Shown here: positions 5,807 to 11,462 of the stretch, piece after piece
Layout of the letters: each line of letters begins with the position of its first letter
How positions within the stretch are numbered: position 1 is the stretch's first letter
Assembly (NCBI GenBank): GCA_030688705.1
Contig: JAUYJH010000126.1
Coordinates: 1 to 11,462 of the forward strand
DNA: 11,462 nt
From: Deltaproteobacteria bacterium
Lineage (GTDB): Bacteria; UBA10199; SPLOWO2-01-44-7
Direction of reading: 5' to 3'
Notes under the pieces: model-generated
What the model was told of the DNA's origin: nothing
Databases searched by the model: none
Seen by the model: the letters and a program-made list of their open reading frames with translations, nothing else
Program-made: the position numbers and the translations under genes

Positions 5807-7384
5807 ATGGGTCTGGTGAAGATCACGCTTATCAACATCCCCAAGCTGTTAAGTTTTATCAATTATACCGGAACAACGACGGTCCCGCCGCTCGGTTTGG
5901 CTTATATCGCCTCCAGCCTCATAAAATCGGGACATGAAGTACAGGTGGTGGATGCAGTGGGATGTCGGCCGCTTCAGTTTTCTCCCTACACCAAAATTGG
6001 CAAAACCCAATATTTTCTACAGGGACTCACCTACGACGAGATTGTGGACCGGGTCGATCCCGAAAGCCGGCTCATTGCTTTAAGCTGCATGTTTACGCCG
6101 CAATGGCCGGCGGTGGTGCGCCTGATTGAAAAACTGAAGGCCCATTACCCCGAAAAATGGATTGTCGTTGGCGGTGAGCACGGCACGGCCCTTCCGGAAT
6201 ACTCTTTGAAGAGCTCTAGGGTTGATTTTGTGGCGATGGGGGAGGGGGAGGAGACCGCCATCGCTTTGGCCAATCAGTTTGACCGCTTGCAGGACAAAGA
6301 GATACTGCAAAATATTGCCGGCATTGCCTATCGCCTCGATGGAGAGATCAAGGTCAATCCAAGACGCGCGCGCAAAAAACAGCTTGATGAAATTCCATGG
6401 CCGGCTTGGGATATTTTCCCGATTCCTGCCTATCTGGAGCTCAACCAGCCCTATGGGGCGCCGCTCGGTAAGTCACTGCCGATGCTGGCCACGAGAGGGT
6501 GCCCGTACAAGTGCAGTTTCTGCTCCTCCGACAACATGTGGACCACTTTATGGAAGGCCCGCAATGTGGAAGACCTCGTCAATGAGATTGAGATGTATAA
6601 AAAGAAATACGGCGTGACCGATGTCCACTTCATGGATTTGACGGCGGTGGTCAACCGGAAATGGACGATTCAGTTCGCCGATGAACTGCTAAAACGGAAC
6701 ATGAATATCACTTGGCAAATGCCGTCGGGAACCCGCTCTGAATCGTTCGACGCCGAGGTGATTGAAAAGATTTACAGCGCCGGCTGCCGCGTCTTTTCGT
6801 TCGCCCCCGAAACCGGCTCGCCACGCATGCTCAAAATCATACGTAAGCAGGTCAATCTGGAACATCTTCTGAGCGCGGCTTCGGCGGCCGTAAAAAGGGG
6901 CATGAGCGTCATGTGCAATATTATCGTCGGTTTTCCACAGGAAGAGTGGAAAGATCTTTTTTATACCTACTGGTTTATCCTCCGCTGCGCGTTGCACGGT
7001 GTGCTCGAAATTAACCTGACCGCCTACATTCCGTTGCCGGGGACCGAGGAGTATCACAAACTGATGGATCAGGGGCGGATGCCACAGCCTTCGGAAAGCT
7101 ATTGCCTAAGCCTTTTTTCGGGGGCCGATATCCGCACGCGTCGCAGTTGGAACGAGCGTTTTTCGGCATGGCAGGTCTCCTGCATGGTTTTGGGGGGATT
7201 TGTTCTCTTCTATACCGTTGCGTATCTGGCGAGACCTTGGCGGTTTTTCAAATTGTTTGGTCATCTTTTCAAACGCAAGGCCACCTCCAAAACCGAGCGG
7301 GTGCTTTTAGGGATGATGGACAATCGCAAGATGATTCTCAAGGGGTTATTGGATGCGCCGATAGAAGGCCGCCTCGCGGGGTAG
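5807..7384 (+). CDS. B12-binding-domain radical SAM protein
   Basis: The 525-residue product has the two-domain layout of cobalamin-dependent class B radical SAM enzymes. Residues 1-160 form a B12-binding-like Rossmann domain: ITLINIPK, VPPLGLAYIASSLIKSGHEV (26-45), LIALSCMFTPQWP and WIVVGGEHGTALPE (118-131), then VDFVAMGEGEET. As in many members of this group the classical DxHxxG cobalamin motif is absent. The 4Fe-4S cluster motif CxxxCxxC is C232, C236, C239 in RGCPYKCSFCSS, followed by VHFMDLTA (273-280) and APETGSPRMLK (333-343) of the TIM barrel. A hydrophobic stretch near the end (about 448-470) may anchor it to the membrane. Such enzymes methylate or rearrange unactivated carbons; the substrate is unknown but the locus suggests a glycan or its lipid carrier. 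Start is uncertain: GTG 5816 (giving MKITLINIP) is a plausible alternative. The last 39 bases overlap the convergent gene. Confidence 0.88.
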   Translation: MGLVKITLINIPKLLSFINYTGTTTVPPLGLAYIASSLIKSGHEVQVVDAVGCRPLQFSPYTKIGKTQYFLQGLTYDEIVDRVDPESRLIALSCMFTPQWPAVVRLIEKLKAHYPEKWIVVGGEHGTALPEYSLKSSRVDFVAMGEGEETAIALANQFDRLQDKEILQNIAGIAYRLDGEIKVNPRRARKKQLDEIPWPAWDIFPIPAYLELNQPYGAPLGKSLPMLATRGCPYKCSFCSSDNMWTTLWKARNVEDLVNEIEMYKKKYGVTDVHFMDLTAVVNRKWTIQFADELLKRNMNITWQMPSGTRSESFDAEVIEKIYSAGCRVFSFAPETGSPRMLKIIRKQVNLEHLLSAASAAVKRGMSVMCNIIVGFPQEEWKDLFYTYWFILRCALHGVLEINLTAYIPLPGTEEYHKLMDQGRMPQPSESYCLSLFSGADIRTRRSWNERFSAWQVSCMVLGGFVLFYTVAYLARPWRFFKLFGHLFKRKATSKTERVLLGMMDNRKMILKGLLDAPIEGRLAG

Positions 7385-9238
7385 ATCTTCGGCGCTTTTC
7401 CAGATTTGTTGCAGTTGGGGAGTGATCTTTAGTTTTTCAATGCATGGCCGTCCTTCGCAGATAACTAAATCATAATTTTTGAGATTGTCGCCGACCCATT
7501 CTTTTGGGAGGGAAGGGAAATGCTTTAACCGCAGCCGATGGGAGGGGGCATGCTGATAATAGGGATAGACCCAAATGTTAGGCCCGCCCAACAAGAGAAT
7601 GCGGTCTTCGGGGCGGACGGCCCGTTTATAAATGTCGATGCGGTTGTCGTAGAAATGCTTTTCTTTGTAAAGAAAATCGCGGTTGGTGAAGGCGTAGCGA
7701 TACCAAGGGATGGCCTTGGGATGATAGGCTATCAATGGTTGGGCATAGTTGGCGAGACTGCAAAAGAGGAGTAAAGAGAGAGAGACAAAACGGATGGTTT
7801 TTTGCCACTTCAAAAGAGGGCTTTCAAAAATTTTAGGAAGCAAAAACAGGCTCGCCACAAACACGGGCGAGAAATAACGGACAATAGATATCGCTTCTTC
7901 TCTGGGGTAGTTGAAGACGATAAAAAGAATTTGCGCCATGCATGTCCATGCGAAAACACGCGAAAAAATAGTGGTTTTCCCAAAAAGACTCCAATAGATG
8001 CCGATTAAAATCAGAAAAAATCCAAAAGGCCCGAAAGAGGCATTCATCTCCTGTGGGAAATAATGAAAGTGCCATGCTGTGTCGTGGGTTAGGGCGCCAA
8101 TGCTATGGTTATAAAGCCAACTGAATGCTGTATCGATAAAGGGGATACCTACTGAACTTAGAGGTAATACAAAATCAATGAGTTCCAGCTGATACTTAAA
8201 GAAATTTTGAAAAATGGTTTTCCATGTCATGGTAGAAATAAGCATCACGGTGGGGCCCATCGGATGGTGAAATTGGAAAAGATTAAAAATATAGAGATGG
8301 GTTTGTGAAAGAAGCAGACAGAGGAGACCGAAGAAAAACAAGCCAATGGGAGAAAAGACAGGGGGCCCTTGAAGTTTCAGGGGCTTTCGGTCCAATAGTT
8401 CGATAACGGCAAACCCGATGAGCGAAAAGAAGGCCGCAAAGACAAAGGTCAATTTGACAGAAAGACCGAAAGCCAGTGACAAAAAAAACATTACAAGATC
8501 GCTTCGTTTGCGCGTCTCGTGAAAATTTTTGAAAGCGATCCAGAGCATCACAAAGGCAAAAACGGCCAGCGGGTCTCCCTTCACGGTGGTTGCGGAATAA
8601 ACCAGTGTCGGAAAAGAAGCGGCAACAAAGATAAGGGTCAACGCCTTTTGCGGGCTGACTATTTTGTCAAGAATATTATGGATGGCCAGCAGGATGCCTA
8701 TATAACCCAGAAAGGAGATGAAGCCGACCCCTACTGTGGATCCGTGGCGGGTGAAAAGATAAAAAAGAATGTCTCCTCCCATCGGCCAGACGGTCTGACG
8801 GGCATCGCTGAAATGCGCAGTAAAAACGGTTTTTTCATTCAGATAGAGAAAAGGACGCGATAAATGGAAGATCATGCTGTCCCAATCCCAGCCCGGAACC
8901 GAAAAAACCGAAAGAAAAAACAGATAAGCCAGAAAAAAATAGAGAAGATAGACAGCCCATTTTCCCTCTCTTGATGGGATCGCGAAGAGACGGACGAAGT
9001 ATTGTTTGAATTGAACTAAAATACGGCGCCAAAAGAAGAGAACTAGAAGGATGAACACGACATCGATTGCTGTGAAAAAGAAAGGGAGATGAAAAATAAA
9101 AGCAATTTGATAAAGCGCGGAAAGCCCGGCAAAGAAAAAAAGAAGGGTTTTGGGAAACGATCGGACTCGGCTGTCGATCAGCGCAATGAGAGAGAGCGTC
9201 ACAAAAATAGTTGCCGTGGCGAAAAATATGACCGTCAT
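7346..9238 (-). CDS. Second polytopic GT-C-like membrane protein with periplasmic C-terminal domain
   Basis: The 630-residue product has about a dozen hydrophobic helices between residues 1 and about 490, and a soluble C-terminal domain of about 120 residues containing RPEDRILLLGGPNIWVYPYY, likely periplasmic. The first large loop has VPGWDWDSMIFHLSRPFLYL (114-133), matching the WDSxxYHLPR motif of a widespread family of GT39-like membrane proteins; D118 and D120 are the candidate catalytic residues. D222 (KGDPLAVFAF) and K262 (GLSVKLTF) fit the later loop motifs. It is presumably a transferase using polyprenyl-phosphate sugars at the periplasmic face. I placed the start at ATG 9238, which overlaps the WbqC stop as ATGA; a start at 9310 would add 24 non-hydrophobic residues inside WbqC. 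It is the third gene of the DegT-WbqC operon and shares design, but not obvious close sequence, with the 1873-3579 gene. Confidence 0.75.
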   Translation of the reverse strand: MTVIFFATATIFVTLSLIALIDSRVRSFPKTLLFFFAGLSALYQIAFIFHLPFFFTAIDVVFILLVLFFWRRILVQFKQYFVRLFAIPSREGKWAVYLLYFFLAYLFFLSVFSVPGWDWDSMIFHLSRPFLYLNEKTVFTAHFSDARQTVWPMGGDILFYLFTRHGSTVGVGFISFLGYIGILLAIHNILDKIVSPQKALTLIFVAASFPTLVYSATTVKGDPLAVFAFVMLWIAFKNFHETRKRSDLVMFFLSLAFGLSVKLTFVFAAFFSLIGFAVIELLDRKPLKLQGPPVFSPIGLFFFGLLCLLLSQTHLYIFNLFQFHHPMGPTVMLISTMTWKTIFQNFFKYQLELIDFVLPLSSVGIPFIDTAFSWLYNHSIGALTHDTAWHFHYFPQEMNASFGPFGFFLILIGIYWSLFGKTTIFSRVFAWTCMAQILFIVFNYPREEAISIVRYFSPVFVASLFLLPKIFESPLLKWQKTIRFVSLSLLLFCSLANYAQPLIAYHPKAIPWYRYAFTNRDFLYKEKHFYDNRIDIYKRAVRPEDRILLLGGPNIWVYPYYQHAPSHRLRLKHFPSLPKEWVGDNLKNYDLVICEGRPCIEKLKITPQLQQIWKSAEDLPREAAFYRRIQ

Positions 9239-9933
9239 TTTGCGTAATGCTGCTGCAATAATCGGACGGTTTCTTTGGGTCCAACAGAGAATAGGGGGTC
9301 TAGGATGCACATGTTCGGAATGCTAGGTCCCCGCGGCGTTTCATAGGCTATCGGTCTGTATTCGTTAAAGAGATGCTCCAGCCCGCTCAAGGCGAATTTT
9401 TCTTCGAGAATATAATCTTTGGCCTTTGTGCCCGAAATGTAGCCGTTGTAACCGAGCCGCTTGCACAAATGGATGATCATATCGTTGTTTTTTAGCTCAA
9501 AGTCCTCCATGACATCGCTGCTTTTATAGATGGGCTTATCGGCCTGAAAAATGCCGAGCAAGGTGCGGATGATCGTTTCATTCAAATCGGTCATTTTTGC
9601 ATAATCGTTTTTATAGACCGCCCGAAGAAGTGGGCCGTATTTCTCGAAATAGGGATATTTGCCATAGCAATTTTCAATCGACTCCCAATGTTCATCCAGA
9701 CCCCGCCTCGGCTCCACCAGAAAAACCTCGTTGATCCGGGCTTGATAGGGTGCCGAGGTTTGCAGGGTTAGCATAAAGGGGCCGTTGGCTCCGTGAATCA
9801 GATTGCGCTTGTGGTCGCTTTTTTTGCGGAACTGCGCATGATCGACAATCACAAAACCATCCGCCCGCAAGATTTTTGAGAAAAACCCGGAATAGGGTAG
9901 ATAGTTAGGTTGGTGTCCGGTTAGCCATTTCAT
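9235..9933 (-). CDS. WbqC-family protein
   Basis: The 232-residue product matches the WbqC-like family (Pfam WbqC), small cytoplasmic proteins encoded in O-antigen and capsule clusters and of unsettled biochemical role. Family landmarks: GHQPNYLPYSGFFSKILRAD (6-25), VIVDHAQFRKKSDHKRN (28-44), the GKYPYFEKYGPLL segment (91-103), LGYNGYISGTKAKDYI (170-185) and NMCILDPLFSVGP (207-219). Length is normal for the family, so it looks intact. Two in-frame ATGs exist; I chose 9933 because AAGGA lies 5 bases upstream and the product then starts at the conserved GHQPNYLP strand. A start at 9957 would add eight residues. It overlaps the end of the DegT-like gene by 29 bases and the GT-C-like gene by an ATGA junction. 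In this setting a role in modifying the amino sugar produced by the aminotransferase is plausible but inferred. Confidence 0.9.
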   Translation of the reverse strand: MKWLTGHQPNYLPYSGFFSKILRADGFVIVDHAQFRKKSDHKRNLIHGANGPFMLTLQTSAPYQARINEVFLVEPRRGLDEHWESIENCYGKYPYFEKYGPLLRAVYKNDYAKMTDLNETIIRTLLGIFQADKPIYKSSDVMEDFELKNNDMIIHLCKRLGYNGYISGTKAKDYILEEKFALSGLEHLFNEYRPIAYETPRGPSIPNMCILDPLFSVGPKETVRLLQQHYAK

Positions 9934-10561
9934 AGGTTTCCTTTTTGAAAATGTCATAGGTTGAAAGATCAGGATAGGTAAAATAGAGATCGTCGTTGTG
10001 ATCGGGCATCCGGTGCATCAGCGACAAGCCGCGCGAGGCTTGGTCCGGCGTCATGTGCATGTTCCAGCCGACCATGTCGATTGTTTCTGGAGTACAATGA
10101 CAATCTTCATTGTGGCACGGGTTCTCATGTCTTCCCAGATAACGAGCCGACTTGAACCATTTGTAGGCTTCAGGGTCGTCCATTAAAATCATGCCACCCT
10201 TGCCTATTTTGAGGTGCTTGATAATGTTGAATGACAGACAGTAGAGGGTGCCCTGCATATACATACCGCGGCGAAAACGCATAGCGCTGTCGATGATGGG
10301 ATAGGGCTTTAATTGATAGGCGCCGCGCCATTCCACGTGTTCAAATTGGATTTGGCCCCCGGCGTGTAAAATGGCCGCAGCCACACCACAATAATTACGC
10401 GCTGGAATGGTAACTGCCCCTACCTTGAGATATTTGCAACAAAGAAAAATAGCATTGGTGCAATTGTCGACCGAGACGGCAAATCGGCTACCAGCATATT
10501 CCGCGACACATTTTTCAAAGGAACGAACACTGTCAAATGCTTGATACATGGTCTGCCCCAT
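9905..10561 (-). CDS. Short DegT/DnrJ/EryC1/StrS-type aminotransferase homologue
   Basis: The 218-residue product resembles the large PLP domain of DegT-family sugar aminotransferases, which are usually 370-400 residues. SFEKCVAEYAGSRFAVSV (14-31) and CTNAIFLCCKYL (34-45) correspond to the FE..fA.y.G...av.v.sgT.Al.l. opening. PYPIIDSAMRF (86-96) carries the Asp that contacts the pyridine nitrogen (D91). LSFNIIKHLKIGKGGMIL (109-126) is the SFxxxK...GxGG motif, with K115 as predicted Schiff-base lysine. GWNMHMTPDQASRGL (165-179) is the end of the domain. The C-terminal small domain is missing, but the reading frame is clean and ends before WbqC; I recall compact homologues of this length in other surface-sugar loci, so it is probably complete rather than truncated. 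Three Cys and two His cluster at about 149-156. ATG 10561 has AAAGG five bases upstream; TTG 10585 and ATG 10549 are alternatives. Confidence 0.85.
   Translation of the reverse strand: MGQTMYQAFDSVRSFEKCVAEYAGSRFAVSVDNCTNAIFLCCKYLKVGAVTIPARNYCGVAAAILHAGGQIQFEHVEWRGAYQLKPYPIIDSAMRFRRGMYMQGTLYCLSFNIIKHLKIGKGGMILMDDPEAYKWFKSARYLGRHENPCHNEDCHCTPETIDMVGWNMHMTPDQASRGLSLMHRMPDHNDDLYFTYPDLSTYDIFKKETYEMANRTPT
9939..9943 (-). promoter_or_regulatory. Ribosome binding site deciding the WbqC start
   Basis: AAGGA on the minus strand, 5 bases before ATG 9933. The upstream ATG at 9957 has no comparable site, so 9933 is preferred. The site lies inside the 3' end of the DegT-like gene. Confidence 0.6.
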
Positions 10562-10585
10562 ACAAACCTTTGAAAAGGATGTCAA
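10557..10585 (-). promoter_or_regulatory. Possible promoter overlapping the DegT-like start
   Basis: On the minus strand TTGACA (10585-10580) is a perfect -35 hexamer, followed after 17 bases by TATGGG (10562-10557), a half-match to the -10 consensus. The spacer contains CCTTT-TC-AAAGG, a perfect 5-base inverted repeat (10567-10578) whose AAAGG half also serves as a ribosome binding site for ATG 10561. If the promoter is real, the transcript would begin at about 10549, at the next in-frame ATG. Confidence 0.25.
10567..10571 (-). promoter_or_regulatory. Ribosome binding site of the DegT-like gene
   Basis: AAAGG on the minus strand, 5 bases before ATG 10561. This favours ATG 10561 over the upstream TTG at 10585. 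Confidence 0.5.
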
Positions 10586-10611
10586 TACGCCTGAATGGCG
10601 GAAAAGATCGC

Positions 10612-10640
10612 TTGACGGCGGCCTGTTTGTTTTCTAAGAA
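10612..10640 (+). promoter_or_regulatory. Sigma70-like promoter for the UDP-sugar dehydrogenase gene
   Basis: TTGACG (10612-10617, five of six matches to the -35 consensus) is followed after 17 bases by TAAGAA (10635-10640, three of six). Transcription would start near 10647, giving a leader of about 24 bases that contains the AGGAG at 10656-10660. Confidence 0.35.
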
Positions 10641-10655
10641 GGTGGCCCTTTCGAT

Positions 10656-10660
10656 AGGAG
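10656..10660 (+). promoter_or_regulatory. Ribosome binding site supporting the GTG start at 10671
   Basis: AGGAG lies 10 bases before GTG 10671, a slightly long spacing. No ATG in the right frame and position exists, so the GTG start of the dehydrogenase rests on this site and on the match of the product's N-terminus to the family. Confidence 0.55.
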
Positions 10661-10670
10661 AGAACCTTCA

Positions 10671-11462
10671 GTGAAAATTACCATTGTCGGGACAGGATAT
10701 GTGGGATTGGTTACCGGTGCCTGCCTAGCCGATACTGGCAACGATGTCTGGTGTGTTGATAAAAACAGCGCCAAGATCGATGGCCTCAAAAAAGGGGACC
10801 TCCCCATTTACGAGCCGGGTCTCGATATCATCGTCAGCCGCAATGCAAAGGACGGCCGTCTTGTTTTCACCACCAGCCTTCTGGAAGCCATCGCCAACAG
10901 CGATATCTGTTTTTTGACGGTCGATACCCCTTCCAATGACACCGGAGCCGCCGACCTGACCAACGTGATGGCAGTAGCAGGAGCCTTGGGCGAAATTCTG
11001 ACACAGACCCTTTTGGTCGTCACCAAAAGCACGGTGCCGGTCGGGACAACCGCCAAAGTCAAAAAGGCGGTGCAAAATGGGCTCACCAACCGGGGGTTGG
11101 ATACCGGTCTCGTCGCCGTCGCCTCCAACCCTGAATTCTTGAAAGAGGGGACGGCGGTGCAAGATTTCCGCTACCCCGACAGGGTGGTGGTTGGCGTGGA
11201 GAGGCCGCAGGATGTGCAAAAACTCCGTGACCTCTATGCCCCTTTCATGCGCAAACATGATTGTTTCCTGCCCATGGATGTCGCCTCCTCCGAGCTTTGC
11301 AAATATGCCGCAAATGCCATGCTGGCCACCCGCATCTCTTTCATGAACGAGATGTCACAGCTTTGCGAAAAAGTCGGCGCCAATATCACCCCTATTCGGA
11401 CCGCCATGGGAATGGATCCACGCATCGGTTCCAATTTTTTGTACGCCGGTTTGGGTTACGGT
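10671..11462 (+). CDS. ugd: UDP-glucose 6-dehydrogenase family protein, N-terminal 264 residues
   Basis: The product starts MKITIVGTGYVGLVTGACLA, the NAD-binding GxGYVG motif at residues 7-12 of the UDP-glucose/UDP-GlcNAc/ManNAc dehydrogenase family. YEPGL (47-51), KSTVPVGT (119-126), SNPEFLKEGTAVQDF (152-166), PDRVVVG (169-175) and SELCKYAANAMLA (207-219) follow in the normal order; E158, K211 and N215 are the expected catalytic-site residues. The window ends at GLGYG, just before the GGSCFPKD loop that carries the catalytic cysteine. The reaction is the two-step NAD-dependent oxidation of a UDP-hexose to the uronic acid; the GLVTG, YEPGL and KEG motifs favour UDP-glucose as substrate. The usual GTP of strand four reads DTP (85-87), a small oddity. 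It starts with GTG, is divergent from the DegT operon and has its own promoter candidate. Confidence 0.93.
   Translation, partial: MKITIVGTGYVGLVTGACLADTGNDVWCVDKNSAKIDGLKKGDLPIYEPGLDIIVSRNAKDGRLVFTTSLLEAIANSDICFLTVDTPSNDTGAADLTNVMAVAGALGEILTQTLLVVTKSTVPVGTTAKVKKAVQNGLTNRGLDTGLVAVASNPEFLKEGTAVQDFRYPDRVVVGVERPQDVQKLRDLYAPFMRKHDCFLPMDVASSELCKYAANAMLATRISFMNEMSQLCEKVGANITPIRTAMGMDPRIGSNFLYAGLGYG

Noticed and set aside
9239..9310. 24-residue N-terminal extension of the second GT-C-like protein
   Set aside because: It lies wholly inside WbqC, is not hydrophobic, and the ATGA junction at 9238 gives a natural start directly before the first membrane helix.
10725..11258. 177-codon minus-strand frame at the right end
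   Set aside because: Antisense to the UDP-sugar dehydrogenase, which is supported by the complete set of family motifs starting at GTG 10671.

Overview
The window is part of a cell-surface polysaccharide (O-antigen, capsule or exopolysaccharide) biosynthesis locus from a bacterium. Base composition looks middling (about half G+C by eye). The gene set (UDP-sugar dehydrogenase, sugar epimerase, WecG/TagA-type and GT2 glycosyltransferases, two large GT-C-like membrane proteins, DegT-type aminotransferase, WbqC, PIG-L deacetylase) suggests a Gram-negative, possibly uncultivated environmental lineage. No 16S, tRNA or lineage marker is present, so taxonomy is left open. There is no sign of phage, transposon, CRISPR or RNA genes. 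Coding density is very high: no gene-free stretch exceeds about 120 bases.

Layout, left to right. (1) A minus-strand three-gene operon (1-1800), transcribed PIG-L deacetylase -> WecG/TagA/CpsF glycosyltransferase -> NAD-dependent sugar epimerase (cut by the left edge), joined by TAATG and ATGA overlaps. (2) A plus-strand GT-C-like polytopic membrane protein (1873-3579), divergent from the operon. (3) A minus-strand pair (3557-5687): a UDP-galactopyranose-mutase-like/amine-oxidase-like FAD protein followed by a GT2 glycosyltransferase, joined by TGATATG. (4) A plus-strand cobalamin-binding-type radical SAM protein (5807-7384). (5) A minus-strand three-gene operon (7346-10561): short DegT-like aminotransferase -> WbqC -> a second GT-C-like membrane protein. 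(6) Plus-strand UDP-glucose/UDP-GlcNAc/ManNAc-type 6-dehydrogenase (from 10671), cut by the right edge just before its catalytic cysteine motif.

Inferred division of labour: the dehydrogenase and epimerase make nucleotide sugars; the DegT protein and WbqC are probably involved in making or modifying an amino sugar; the PIG-L protein may N-deacetylate a sugar next to the step run by the WecG-type enzyme; the GT2 and WecG enzymes transfer sugars on the cytoplasmic face; and the two GT-C-like proteins would use polyprenyl-phosphate sugars on the periplasmic face. The FAD and radical SAM proteins have no assignable substrate and are the least explained parts. Genes change strand five times, and both convergent junctions overlap at their 3' ends.
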